DNA of 64,000 bases from Microcystis panniformis FACHB-1757 (lineage in GTDB: Bacteria; Cyanobacteriota; Cyanobacteriia; Cyanobacteriales; Microcystaceae): positions 4,030,001-4,094,000 of the forward strand of contig NZ_CP011339.1 of assembly GCF_001264245.1 (NCBI RefSeq), written 5' to 3'. Shown in pieces: positions 44,905 through 54,577 of this stretch (positions are counted from its first letter, which is position 1; every line of letters begins with the position of its first letter). Under the pieces are notes generated by a model. The model had not been told where the DNA came from. It made no database searches and saw nothing but the letters and a program-made list of their open reading frames with translations. Made by a program: the position numbers and the translations under genes.

Positions 44905-47900
44905 ATGTTTGTCTTAGAGTTTAAAGTTAAAGCTAAAACTCAACAGTATCAAGCCATAGACGATGCTATTCGTACTGCTCAATTCATCCGTAACAAATGT
45001 GTAAGGTTATGGATGGATACAAAAGGTACGGGTAAGAACGATTTATACCGATATTCTAAAGAATTAGCTCAGGACTTTAAATTTGCCGATGAACTTAATT
45101 CAACTGCTAGACAGGCAAGTGCTGAACGTGCTTGGAGTTCAATTAGTCGTTTTTACGACAACTGTAAACGTAAAGTATCAGGCAAAAAGGGGTATCCTCA
45201 ATTTAAAAAATCTCGCTCTGTTGAATACAAACAATCAGGATGGAAGCTTCTTAGCCCTAAAACTGTTAAGTTCACTGACAAGAAAAACATTGGTGTTCTT
45301 AAGTTGGTAGGAACTTGGGATTTAGGGTACTTTCAAGAATCCGATATTAAACGGGTTAGGTTGATTCGGAGAGCGGACGGTTATTATTGTCAATTTGTCC
45401 TTTCTTGTGACGTTAAAGAAGATGTTAAACCATCAGGTAAGTGTATTGGTTTAGATGTAGGTTTGGCTTCTTTCTATACAGATCACAATGGCAACAAGGT
45501 TGATAATCCTCAATTCTTGAGAAAGTCTGAGAAACGATTAAAACGACTTCAAAGGCGATTATCTAAAAAGAAAAAGGGAAGTAAAAATCGTCAAAAAGCT
45601 AGACAAAGATTAGCTAAAGCTCACCTTAAAGTAAGTAGGCAACGTAAAGACTTTGCTGTGAAATTAGCAAGGTGCGTAGTTCGCTTCTTAGATGTGATAG
45701 CCTACGAGGATTTAAGAGTTAAGAACTTAGTCAAGAATCATTGTCTAGCTAAATCGATAAATGATGCGGCCTGGTATCAGTTTCGGGAATGGATAGAGTA
45801 TTTTGGGGTTAAATTCGGCAAGATAACGATTGCTGTCTCACCGAATTATACAAGCCAAAACTGTTCAAACTGTGGTGAAACTGTCAAAAAATCTTTATCG
45901 ACTAGAACCCATCAGTGCAAATGTGGATGTGTTTTGGATAGGGATGAAAACGCCGCTATAAAGTGCGATTCGTTCAGTCGAAACCTAGAAATAGGGGGAT
46001 GACTGGCCTCTGTTGAGTAACCCTAACTGGGTTGAGTACGCACTTTAATCCTCAGCAGATGACAACTTCATAACCTTGTAAGTGAGGGCTAGTATCCTAG
46101 AAACCCCAAGTCTTACCTTCCAGACGCAGGAATGAAAGCAAACGCCCTTACGGTAGCGACTAGCCATCAATCCGTAAAGCAGGGAATCGAGCGGAAAAAG
46201 CGACTTATAGCCTAAATAAGTCAACCGTAAGCAAGTTCCTATGGATAACGAAAGTTAAGTCATCGTCCGAATTACCGTTACGGCGAAGCAGTGAAATAAG
46301 GCTGACACACTGCCAGTACCAAAAGGTCAATAGTATAGGGTGGTATAAGGATTTGTATCGATATACCAAGCGTTACCCAAAAACTCGGTAAAAAGATGAC
46401 ATCCTAAAGGGAACAAACCAAAGGTTATGAGGAACGAAGTAACCCTATTATTACTCTTTAGTAAAGGTCGAAAACTAAGAGCAGTCAGCTAAGACGAAAA
46501 CTCTGCAATACAGCAGGTAATAGTAGGGAAAGATTGAGTCAAAAGCCAACGCCTATTTGTAACGAATAGGATATGCAGACGGACTCACGATTACATGGAA
46601 TGAAAAGTTGTAAGTAGTAATGTAAAAGTTATGACCACTGTTCAACAGATGGATAAATGGAAGACTTGGCAAGACATCAATTGGAAAAAGGTTGAACGTC
46701 AGGTTTTTAAGTTACAAAAACGAATTTTCAGAGCGTCTAGTTGTGGAGATGTCAAGAAGGTTCACAGACTCCAAAAATTATTGTTAAAGTCCTACAGTGC
46801 TAAAGCGTTAGCGGTGCGTAGAGCAACCCAAGACAATCAAGGAAAGAAAACCGCAGGTGTGGATGGAGTTAAATCTCTAACCCCAAAACAACGGTTAACC
46901 CTAATGACTAGAACTCTTGCAAATTAATTATATGTTATAATGATGGGTTAACTAATTTTCCCCAAAAAATCAGTTAACCAGTACATTCGTTCTGAATGAA
47001 AACTTGAAGTTTAACTTTTAACTCAAAACTCTTTAGATATGCTTTAATTTGGTTATCAAAACCTCTTTATTTAAGCGGCACAAACTATCTCAATTATAAA
47101 AATTGAGAATAAATTCTCCTTGACTTGATTAATCTTTAGGCAACTTTTAAGAAGCTGCTATACCTATCCCTAACTCACAGTTATAAATAGCCGCCAACAA
47201 GTTAACTCTTAAACTATATCTTCGACGACGATTCCGATATTTACAGGATAAGATTTTAAAGGTTTTGAGTTTCCTATTTATATGTTCAATGATAATCCTT
47301 TCTTTGGCTAAAGCCTTGTTATACTCTTTTTCTAACTCTGTTAATTTTCTATTTTTCGATTTCTTTTTCGGTGTATAACTATTACTATGGTATGCAGCTA
47401 TTCCCTGATAACCACTGTCTTCTATGCTGGTAGTTAAAGGATGAAAACGAACTCGACTTTTTTTAAATAAACTAAAATCATGACCTCTACCTTTCCCACA
47501 AAAGACACAGATAATTTCCTCGGTATTTTGATCAGCTACTAATTGGGATTTTAAAGTATGATAACCTCTTTTACCTCCCAAAAAATCTTTCTGTTTCTTT
47601 TGGGGGCGTTCAATGGGAGTTTCCGTTACATCCATTACCGTTATGACCGGTATCTCTGCTTGATTGAGTAAAGCTTTTTTTCCTTTTAAACGGAAGTTTC
47701 CCGATTGTAAAAGCATTTTTTCCGTCTTATTTACAATCCGACATATAGTTGATTCTGATAGTTCCCAGCTTGTACCAATGTGAAAATATGTTCTATATTC
47801 TCGCCAATATTCTAACGTTACTAAAACTTGTTCTTCTATAGATAGTTTAGGTTTCGGTCCCCTTTTAGATGGTGAATTAGAGTCGGCTTCAACACTTTTT

Positions 47901-50104
47901 ACTGATTCTACCATCTTTCTATATGTTGGTTTATACACACCGAAACGGCGTTTGAATTGTTCATCTGATAAGTTTTGATAATCCATAATTTTGCTAATAA
48001 ACATAGCAAAATTATAGATGATTTCCTCACCTAAGATCACATTTTATTCTTTTTTCCACTTCAATCTAAGAATTGAGAAAAAAGCAAAACCTTATATTAT
48101 ACCATAAAAAAATTATGCAAGAGGTCTACTGAACTAAACTTGGGAACAAAGGTCAAACCCACACGCCGAGTATGGATTCCCAAACCCAACGGCGAAAAAC
48201 GACCTTTAGGAATACCTACCATGAAAGACCGTGCCTTACAAGCACTAGCTAAACTGGTACTAGAACCAGAGTGGGAAGCCAAATTCGAGCCTAACAGCTA
48301 TGGATTTAGAGTAGGACGCTCTTGTCACGATGCTATAGCAGGGATATTCCAAGCCATTAACAAAAAGGCAAAGTATGTTCTGGGAGCATCTCACTTACGC
48401 GATGAGTAATTATACTTAGCCTAAAAGCCACTCTTAATCGTGTCTTGGAACGAAATAGAGGCTTTTAAAGACCGCGTACATGGAGAATTAAAACAAGAAT
48501 TACCCTCGAAAAGCCTATTTTTCTACTAAGTATTTATGCTCATTGCAAAGGTGAGATGCTCCCTATGTTCTTGATGCAGATATAGCTAAATGCTTTGACC
48601 GCATTGACCATCAAAAACTGTTAGAAAAACTTAACACCTACCCAACCATGAGGAAACAAATCAAATCATGGTTAAAAGCAGGAGTCATAGACGACAAACA
48701 GTTATTCCCAACCTCAGAAGGTACACCGCAAGGCGGAGTGTTATCGCCATTATTGGCAAATATAGCACTTCATGGGTTAGAGGAATTGGTTATGAATCTA
48801 GCACCCTCATTTGACATGAAACGCAAAGACGGGACACAAATGAGTGTTAGAGACAAAATAAAATCAGTGACCTTAATCCGATATGCAGACGATTTTGTGG
48901 TACTACATGAAAACCTAGGGGTTATTCTCCTAATCAAAAAGGAAATAGAGGGATGGTTACAAAACATCGGACTTGAGTTAAAACCAAGTAAAACAAGAAT
49001 AGCCCACACACTGAGAGAAGATGAAAGCGAACAAGCTGGATTCGACTTTCTAGGGTTTAATATAAGACAATTTCCCGTCGGTAAATACACCTCGGGAAAA
49101 GTCAGAGGTAATCTGCTTGGTTTCAAAACAATAATAACCCCTAACAAAGAGAGTCAAATAAGACACTATAGAGAACTTAAACGCATCATAAACACCAGCA
49201 AGGGAATCAACCAAGCTGAACTCATTAAAAGGTTAAACCCTGTAATAAGAGGATGGTGCAATTACTTCTCAACAGTGGTTAGTCAGAAAATCTTTGAAAG
49301 ATTAACCCACATCCTAGGGCATAAACTCATCAAATGGGGGATAAAACGCCATCGAAACAAAGGAAGAAAGTGGATTTCTAAAAGACACTTTCACACAATA
49401 GGTGGCAATAACTGGGCTTTCACAACCAGAGAAGAAAATAATCCTCTAAGGTTGTACGAACATAGAGAAACGGAAATCCGACGCTATGTGAAGGTCAAAG
49501 GGAACGCCTCACCCTACGATGGAAACCTAGTTTATTGGAGTTCAAGAATGGGGACTCATCCCGAAATGCCAACAGAAATTTCAAAACTGTTGAAAAAGCA
49601 AAAAGGGAAATGTACTCACTGTGGACACTTCTTAAGAGATGGGGATTTAATGGAGATAGACCACATCACCCCTAAATCACTAGGGGGGAATAACAGTTAC
49701 AATAACCTCCAACTTCTTCATCGACATTGCCATGATGAAAAGACAGCCAATGATGGCAGTCTAGGCAACAAATCTGACTGCAATAGTGTCAAGCCAGAAC
49801 CGCCCATACCAGATAATTACATCTGGGTAAAGGATATGTTGGTAATGACGTAGGAATGACAAACCCCGTGTAGTTGAGGAGCGGAATGACGAGAAATTGT
49901 CACGTTCCGTTTTGTAGAGCAGTAGGAGAGGCGACTCTCTTACTGACTTTAATCATCCTTAAAAGGGGACTAAGTACGGTAGGGCATACCGGAACCTTTG
50001 GGCTCGATCCAATAAACGCTTGGGGAGAGAATACCTCTACTTTTTCAGAAGCAATTCTGTCTAAGCAAGTAATCTCTGTGAACCAAGAATCCCCGTCTCT
50101 TTAG
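44905..50104 (+). CDS. tnpB: tnpB, split by a group II intron
   Basis: Exon 1 is 44905-45962 and exon 2 49954-50104. TnpB is the RNA-guided nuclease of IS605 elements. Exon 1 starts MFVLEFKVKAKTQQY and has the RuvC Asp in GLDVGLASFYTD, Glu in AYEDLRVKNLV, the ribbon CSNCG...CKCGC and the last Asp in DRDENAAI. Exon 2 begins with one base completing an Asn codon, then ILKRGLSTVGHTGTFGLD and INAWGENTSTF, the normal family tail. Precise splicing gives DENAAINILKRG and about 402 residues with all catalytic residues. Without splicing the frame ends at 46002 after a short read-through. The reading of the junction is my inference from codon fit. Confidence 0.88.
46910..48127. mobile_element. IS5-family (ISL2-like) insertion sequence
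   Basis: The 1218-bp element has imperfect inverted ends AGAACTCTTGCAAATTAA and AGACCTCTTGCATAATTT (the latter read on the minus strand). The 3-bp duplication ACT (46907-46909 and 48128-48130) fits the ANT pattern of this group. Removing the IS and one ACT restores the maturase frame (TLMTELNLGTKVKPTRR). Confidence 0.88.
47147..48040 (-). CDS. IS5-family transposase
   Basis: The 297-residue DDE transposase has an N-terminal HTH of the Tnp_4 type (LSIEEQVLVTLEYWREY and ELSESTICRIV). The DDE residues lie in VMDVTETPIERP, DSGYQG and KERIIIEHINRKLKTF. The start may be the ATG at 48040 or an internal Met (MDYQNLSDEQ). No frameshift is visible, so the copy may be active. It is transcribed opposite to the intron. 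Confidence 0.93.
   Translation of the reverse strand: MILGEEIIYNFAMFISKIMDYQNLSDEQFKRRFGVYKPTYRKMVESVKSVEADSNSPSKRGPKPKLSIEEQVLVTLEYWREYRTYFHIGTSWELSESTICRIVNKTEKMLLQSGNFRLKGKKALLNQAEIPVITVMDVTETPIERPQKKQKDFLGGKRGYHTLKSQLVADQNTEEIICVFCGKGRGHDFSLFKKSRVRFHPLTTSIEDSGYQGIAAYHSNSYTPKKKSKNRKLTELEKEYNKALAKERIIIEHINRKLKTFKILSCKYRNRRRRYSLRVNLLAAIYNCELGIGIAAS
48382..48563. repeat. MITE (family A-like ends) in the maturase gene
   Basis: The 182-bp element has the perfect inverted ends GGGAGCATCTCAC and GTGAGATGCTCCC. It is flanked by a perfect 8-bp duplication TATGTTCT (48374-48381 and 48564-48571). Removing it restores KYVLDADIAKCFD in the reverse transcriptase. The ends resemble those of MITE family A (GTGCATCTCA), the interior does not. 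Confidence 0.93.
49879..49912 (+). ncRNA. Group II intron domain V
   Basis: The 34-nt hairpin starts GAGCGGAATGAC, has a GAGAAA-type tetraloop region and closes with GTCACGTTCCGTTT. The catalytic AGC triad is present at 49880-49882 and the two-base bulge is in the expected position. It is the active-site hairpin of the ribozyme and appears intact. Confidence 0.88.
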
Positions 50105-50115
50105 AGCGGGGAGTG

Positions 50116-50805
50116 TCAAATCGGTAAACGCTGAATATCTCGGTTAGAACCAATCACCACCATTGCTAAATCCTTGTGTAATCTTTCTTGGGGATTGGGG
50201 TTAATCTTGAATTTTTCCGCATTACCGACAGCGACAATATTTAACCCATAACGATTACGAATTTCTAACTCTGCTAGGGTTTTACCGTGAAAAGCTTCCG
50301 GGACTTTTAACTCGACAATACTATGTTCGGGATCGAGATCAAATCGTTCTAAAATTGATGGTCTAGTTAAACGGTGCGCTAACTCACAACCAGCATCGTA
50401 TTCGGGAAAAACTACTAAATCTGCACCAACTTTTTTGAGTAATTTTCCATGGATTTCTGTGGAGGCTTTAGCGGCGACAAAATTAACCCCCGCTTCCTTA
50501 CAATTGAGAGTAGTAATGATACTTTCTTCCACGTATTTACCAATAGCGACAATCACCGTATCGGTTTCAAAAATTCCCGCTTCTCGCAGAGCGTTAGGTT
50601 TGGTAGAATCAAGCTCGATCGCATTATCTACTATCCGATCAGATAACGCTTGCGCTACTAATCCTTCGTCAATATCTGTCCCTACCACCTGATAACCTTG
50701 TTTGCGTAGGGTTTCACAGACGGCGCGCCCAAATCTGCCTAATCCGATGACGGCAAATTGACGATTTTGGGGACGCATACTACTAAAAAATTTAATTGAT
50801 TGCAT
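50116..50805 (-). CDS. ktrA: Potassium uptake regulatory subunit KtrA (RCK domain)
   Basis: KtrA binds nucleotide and gates the KtrB potassium channel at the membrane. The 229 residues hold an RCK_N Rossmann domain (FAVIGLGRFGRAVCETL, then VVGTDIDEGLV) and an RCK_C domain (about 140-229). The last codon is followed by a TGA whose bases come from the TCAA end of the IS605 element, so the native C-terminus may be slightly altered. ktrB lies upstream on the same strand with a 100-bp gap containing a heptamer repeat. Confidence 0.93.
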   Translation of the reverse strand: MQSIKFFSSMRPQNRQFAVIGLGRFGRAVCETLRKQGYQVVGTDIDEGLVAQALSDRIVDNAIELDSTKPNALREAGIFETDTVIVAIGKYVEESIITTLNCKEAGVNFVAAKASTEIHGKLLKKVGADLVVFPEYDAGCELAHRLTRPSILERFDLDPEHSIVELKVPEAFHGKTLAELEIRNRYGLNIVAVGNAEKFKINPNPQERLHKDLAMVVIGSNRDIQRLPI

Positions 50806-50870
50806 AATTTTAATTGAAGCTGTTACGCATTTAAAATGCTAGTATCAATGAGTGAGGAGACAGGAGAAAC

Positions 50871-50902
50871 TGATAACTGATAACTGATAACTGATAACTG
50901 AT
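50871..50902. repeat. Heptamer tandem repeat (TGATAAC) between ktrB and ktrA
   Basis: Four and a half copies of TGATAAC lie in the short gap between ktrB and ktrA. They could form weak hairpins in the mRNA and affect relative expression. Confidence 0.88.
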
Positions 50903-50907
50903 ATTAA

Positions 50908-52242
50908 TTATCCCACTAAAAGGTTTTCTTCGGGGTAATTAATAACTGTTGGTTTCGGATCGCCGATAATAGCCGCTATTAAAAGTATAACTCCTACCCG
51001 TCCCAGATACATCATAAAAACAATAATTAACTTAGAAATCGGTGATAAAGCGGCGGTTATTCCCATAGATAAGCCGACAGTTCCAAAGGCAGAAACTACC
51101 TCAAAAAATAGTTGAATCATTTTAAAATCTGTCTCCACAAATGAGATAGCTAGGGTGGAGATAATAATCGCTATAACCGAACCAAAAACCACCGCCATTG
51201 ACTTTAAAATTAACGGCATGGGAATGCGTCTTTGATAAAGAGTCACTTCTTCATGTCCCCGTAAAACCGAGCGGGTACAGTTATATAAAATCCTAAAAGT
51301 TGTGGTTTTAATACCTCCCCCTGTACCACTAGGACTGGCTCCTATAAACATCAAAGCCATGGTAATTAACAAACCTTCTACGGAAATTTTACCAATATCA
51401 ATGGTATTAAATCCTGCTGTTCTCGATGTTACCGATTGGAACCAAGCGGCCAGGAATTTATCTTTAAGTGATAAATTAGCTAAAGTGTCACCATTTCCCT
51501 GTTCAGTAAGTAGAAAAGCTAATGTTCCTATCACTAATAAAAATATGGTTGTGCTGATAGCAACTTTGTAGTTAAGCGAAAAAACAAAGCCTTTTCGTTT
51601 ATATTGAAAGCGGTAAATAAACCAAGTGTAAAACTCGATAATTACCTGATAACCGATACCTCCAAAAATGATTAATCCTGTGATAGATAAGTTAATAATA
51701 ATTGAAGAATGATAGGAAATTAAGTTATCTTTAAACAAGCCAAAACCCGCATTATTCCAAGCACTAATACTATGAAATAAAGATAACCATACCGCATATC
51801 TAAAATCATACTTTTGGGCGAAGACAGTTAACATAACAAAAGTTGCTGTTAACTCAAAAACTAAAGTAGTAGCAATCACTGATTTCATTAAACTTTGACT
51901 ACCTTGTAGGAAAGGTCGATCAAAGGATTCTTGAATTGCTAACTTCTGTCTCAGGTCAAATTTTCGCCCAATTAATAACATTAAAAAAGTGGTAGTGGTC
52001 ATATATCCCAGTCCACCCACTTGAATTAATAAAGCAATAAATAATTGACCCCAAAAAGAAAAATAAGTACCCGTATCTACCACTGCTAAACCCGTGACAC
52101 AGACAGCAGAAGTGGAGGTAAAGAGGGCAACAATTGGGTCATTCCAAGTGCCGCTAGTGGTAGAAACAGGCAACATCAACAGGGAAGTTCCCGCTAAAAT
52201 TACCGCAATAAATCCCAAGCAAATTGTCCGGGCAATCGTCAT
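50908..52242 (-). CDS. ktrB: Potassium transporter subunit KtrB (TrkH family)
   Basis: KtrB is the Na+-dependent potassium-conducting membrane subunit. The 444 residues form four M1-P-M2 repeats with the selectivity-filter glycines in CVTGLAVVD, NNAGFGLF, SRTAGFNT and GTVGLSMG. About eight to ten transmembrane helices are seen. It starts 9 bp after dgdA and is followed by ktrA. The order dgdA-ktrB matches slr1508-slr1509 of Synechocystis, where both affect the Ktr system. Confidence 0.94.
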   Translation of the reverse strand: MTIARTICLGFIAVILAGTSLLMLPVSTTSGTWNDPIVALFTSTSAVCVTGLAVVDTGTYFSFWGQLFIALLIQVGGLGYMTTTTFLMLLIGRKFDLRQKLAIQESFDRPFLQGSQSLMKSVIATTLVFELTATFVMLTVFAQKYDFRYAVWLSLFHSISAWNNAGFGLFKDNLISYHSSIIINLSITGLIIFGGIGYQVIIEFYTWFIYRFQYKRKGFVFSLNYKVAISTTIFLLVIGTLAFLLTEQGNGDTLANLSLKDKFLAAWFQSVTSRTAGFNTIDIGKISVEGLLITMALMFIGASPSGTGGGIKTTTFRILYNCTRSVLRGHEEVTLYQRRIPMPLILKSMAVVFGSVIAIIISTLAISFVETDFKMIQLFFEVVSAFGTVGLSMGITAALSPISKLIIVFMMYLGRVGVILLIAAIIGDPKPTVINYPEENLLVG

Positions 52243-52251
52243 ATAAATTCC

Positions 52252-53400
52252 TTAGTGAAAGTAGCTAAGAGAAGATTGTTTTTGGGCTAACACTTCTTGA
52301 TAAACTAACTGTAAGCGATCAATATTTTTGCTAAGAGTGTAAGAGTCTAAAACTCTTTGACGGGCTTTTTGACCTAAAATTGTGGTTAATTCGGGATGAT
52401 CTCGTAATACAGGCAAGAGAGTTTTTAATTGGGTAATTAGTCCTTTAGTATCTAGAACTATTCCCGCACCTTTTAACACTTCCCCATCGGCACCCACATC
52501 CGTAGCCAGACAAGCAACACCGCAGGCCATCGCTTCCAAGAGGGAAATCGATAAACCCTCCACTAAAGAGGGTAAAATAAAGCCGTCAACCCCGCGCAAA
52601 ATTTCAATTCGTTTATTTTCATCGCCGATAAAACCTAACCAGATAATACCATCTTCTTCCCCATAAAAAGGTTTAAGGGAAGGAGTTAACGGACCATCGC
52701 CAACAATGAGCAGTTTGCATCTATCCCCTAAATTGGTTTTTTTCCAAGCTTTCAATAAAGATTCTACATTTTTCTCCGGCATGATCCGACCGAGATAAAC
52801 AAATAAACAATCAGCATTATATTGCGCTTTAATATTCGATGGTCCTGGAGAATACTTATTAACATCAACCCCATTGGGAATAATTGCTAATTTTTCTTCG
52901 GGAACTCCCAATTTAACTAAAAAATCCCGTTGAGAGGTGGAAAAAATAATTACCTTATCGTAATTAGCTAAAAAAGGGGCGTGTAGTTGGTAGGTTAATA
53001 ATTGGGTACTGGAGATGATATTGCGAATTTTACTATCAAAAGCCGGGTGAAAAGTCGCCACCAGAGGCAAATCTAAAGACTCACAAATTTCTGGTAGCAG
53101 AAAATCGAGGGGAGACAGGGGTAAGGACGCATGAACTAGATCGGGTTTCAGTTCCCTGAGTTTATCCTGTAGAACCCGACTCGATTTCAGGGTGGGAATA
53201 GTATAGACTTGGGAACTATAGAGACGTGGCAGGGTGATTTCGTCGTAAAAGTCAGGCCAATCGCTTACGGTGGGTTTTTCGGAAGAAAAATGTAGAAAAC
53301 TGACTTGATAATCTCGATCGAGCAGGGAATTAGTCACTTCTCGCCCATAGGTAACGTTACCGCAAAAAGGAGATTTTTTTCCTAACCAAGCAATGTGCAT
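52252..53400 (-). CDS. dgdA: Digalactosyldiacylglycerol synthase-type GT4
   Basis: The enzyme adds galactose to monogalactosyldiacylglycerol to make the thylakoid lipid DGDG. The 382 residues show the GT-B fold with WLGKKSPFCGNVTYGREV at the start, LVYLGRIMPEKNVESLL-like donor-domain strands and the E-x7-E signature EGLSISLLE. I assign dgdA from the gene order with ktrB (as slr1508, once called ktrE) and overall similarity. A general GT4 with other lipid acceptor is the alternative. It is the first gene of the dgdA-ktrB-ktrA cluster. Confidence 0.85.
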   Translation of the reverse strand: MHIAWLGKKSPFCGNVTYGREVTNSLLDRDYQVSFLHFSSEKPTVSDWPDFYDEITLPRLYSSQVYTIPTLKSSRVLQDKLRELKPDLVHASLPLSPLDFLLPEICESLDLPLVATFHPAFDSKIRNIISSTQLLTYQLHAPFLANYDKVIIFSTSQRDFLVKLGVPEEKLAIIPNGVDVNKYSPGPSNIKAQYNADCLFVYLGRIMPEKNVESLLKAWKKTNLGDRCKLLIVGDGPLTPSLKPFYGEEDGIIWLGFIGDENKRIEILRGVDGFILPSLVEGLSISLLEAMACGVACLATDVGADGEVLKGAGIVLDTKGLITQLKTLLPVLRDHPELTTILGQKARQRVLDSYTLSKNIDRLQLVYQEVLAQKQSSLSYFH

Positions 53401-53569
53401 TCAGATTCTCTTAAGAAAAAGTTAATTTAGCCAAGTATCAGCTTACTAAATTAGTCGTAAAATTAAAAGCTAATAGAGTACCTAAGCAAAATTAATTACC
53501 CATCTAAGTCCTCAGCTAAAAATTGCCTTTTGCAAGAGTGCCTATTTGATAGTTAAAATTCTCGGCTTT

Positions 53570-53725
53570 TTACTGATTGGCCGAGGACTTGCGACGACGA
53601 CAGCGTTCTGAACAGTATTTGACCTCATGCCAACAGTTTTGCCACTTTTTGCGCCAAGTAAAGGATAAACCGCAAACGGGACAAGTTTTACTGGGAAGAT
53701 CGGACTTCGAGGGCTGACGTGCCAT
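53570..53725 (-). CDS. DUF2256 small zinc-ribbon protein
   Basis: The 51-residue frame begins MARQPSKSDLPSKTCPVCGL at ATG 53725. It has four Cys in CPVCGLSFTWRKKW and KYCSERCRRRK, the DUF2256 pattern, with a WRKKW core and basic tail. Probably it binds zinc and perhaps nucleic acid; function unknown. It is divergent from the TrmJ-type gene. The 53401-53569 gap holds nothing else that I can see. Confidence 0.88.
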   Translation of the reverse strand: MARQPSKSDLPSKTCPVCGLSFTWRKKWQNCWHEVKYCSERCRRRKSSANQ

Positions 53726-53761
53726 GATTAAAATTAAAAAGTCAAAAACTGCGCCTTATCT

Positions 53762-54559
53762 ATGAGTGTAGATGAAAATAATCAGAGTTCCCCACTCGAT
53801 CGCCTGAGAATTATTTTAGTTGAACCAGCCGGAGCCTTAAATGTGGGTTCCACTGCCAGAATTATGCGGAATATGGGCTTAAGTCGCTTAATTATCGTCA
53901 ATCCCGTCTGTGATATCCTTGCAGAAGAAGCGCGACGCATGGCAGTACACGGGATTGAAGTCCTAGAAAACTGTTCACAGGTAGCCACCCTTGGGGAAGC
54001 TTTGCAGGGTTGTCATCGCATCATTGCCACCACCTCGAAACCCCGTCACCTGAATACTCCCCTTGAAACACCCCGGACCGCCTTACCCTGGTTACTCACC
54101 CCTAACCTAGAATCGGCCCTAATTTTCGGGCCAGAAGACCGGGGTTTAAGTAACAGCGAACTGAACCACGCCCAGCGTTTTGTCGGTATTCCCGCTAATC
54201 CTCAATATTCCTCCCTCAATCTCGCCCAAGCGGTGGCGGTTTGCTCCTACGAACTGTACCAAATGACCAGGGAAAATAGGCTCGAAACCCCGGTAGAAAC
54301 GCTCCCTAATGCCACTTTTGAAGCTCTAGAAGGCTATTATCAGCACTTAGAGAGCTTTTTGCTCAAAATTGGCTATCTTTACCCCCACACCGCCGCCGCT
54401 AGGATGGAGAAATTCCGGCAATTTTATCATCGGGCCCGGCCCACGGTGGAGGAATTAGCCCTGCTGCGGGGTATTATCGGTCATATTGAAAGTATCGGGC
54501 AACTTTTTCTCGGTCTTGATAGTCTCAAGGGCAAGAAAAAAAATTCTCCTAGCGATTGA
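53762..54559 (+). CDS. tRNA 2'-O-methyltransferase, TrmJ/TrmH family
   Basis: The 265-residue SPOUT enzyme should methylate a 2'-hydroxyl of tRNA (position 32 in TrmJ) with SAM. The knot motifs are LVEPAGALNVGSTARIMRNMG (motif 1), ALIFGPEDRGLSNSEL (motif 2) and YSSLNLAQAVAVCSYEL (motif 3). The C-terminal helical extension is of TrmJ type. The beta-lactamase-like gene follows 18 bp later, perhaps co-transcribed. Confidence 0.9.
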   Translation: MSVDENNQSSPLDRLRIILVEPAGALNVGSTARIMRNMGLSRLIIVNPVCDILAEEARRMAVHGIEVLENCSQVATLGEALQGCHRIIATTSKPRHLNTPLETPRTALPWLLTPNLESALIFGPEDRGLSNSELNHAQRFVGIPANPQYSSLNLAQAVAVCSYELYQMTRENRLETPVETLPNATFEALEGYYQHLESFLLKIGYLYPHTAAARMEKFRQFYHRARPTVEELALLRGIIGHIESIGQLFLGLDSLKGKKKNSPSD

Positions 54560-54577
54560 TAATAAATCTGGATACCC

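Larger units (their letters stand above)
46631..49853 (+). pseudogene. ltrA: Group II intron reverse transcriptase/maturase, interrupted twice
   Basis: The coding parts are 46631-46909, 48131-48381 and 48572-49853. Joined, they give about 603 residues in one frame. Features in order: RT-0 region (TAGVDGVKSLTPKQRL), RT-2 (VWIPKPNGEKRPLGIPTMKDR), RT-3/4 (YVLDADIAKCFDRIDH), RT-5 with YADD (IRYADDFVVLH), the maturase X domain (SKGINQAELIKRLNPVIRGW) and an HNH nuclease (CTHCGHF...EIDHITPKSLGGNN...HRHCHD). It once served splicing and retrohoming. Two insertions break it now, although no point mutation is evident. Confidence 0.9.
45963..49953 (+). mobile_element. Group II intron with reverse transcriptase, itself interrupted
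   Basis: The 5' end GTGCGATTCG can pair with GTACGCAC at 46035 as expected for domain I. The ribozyme domains I-III occupy about 45963-46620 and the reverse transcriptase lies in domain IV. Domain V is at 49879-49912, domain VI follows (CAGTAGGAGAG / CTCTCTTACTG with unpaired A) and the 3' end is TTTAAT, an R-A-Y end. Without its two inserts the intron is about 2.6 kb. It sits inside tnpB. Confidence 0.88.
44803..50118 (+). mobile_element. IS605-type tnpB element carrying a group II intron
   Basis: The left end has a strong hairpin GCCCCGTCCTTTTAGGACGGC (44810-44831), the right end the hairpin CCCCG / CGGGG at 50090-50110 and then AGTGTCAA. It has no tnpA. Its tnpB is of a different subgroup from that at 16069. 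The element is inflated from about 1.3 kb to 5.3 kb by an intron with further inserts. Its right end abuts the stop codon of ktrA. Confidence 0.82.

Noticed and set aside
49874..50104. Independent small gene of 76 residues
   Set aside because: Its first part is intron domains V and VI and its second part is exon 2 of tnpB.
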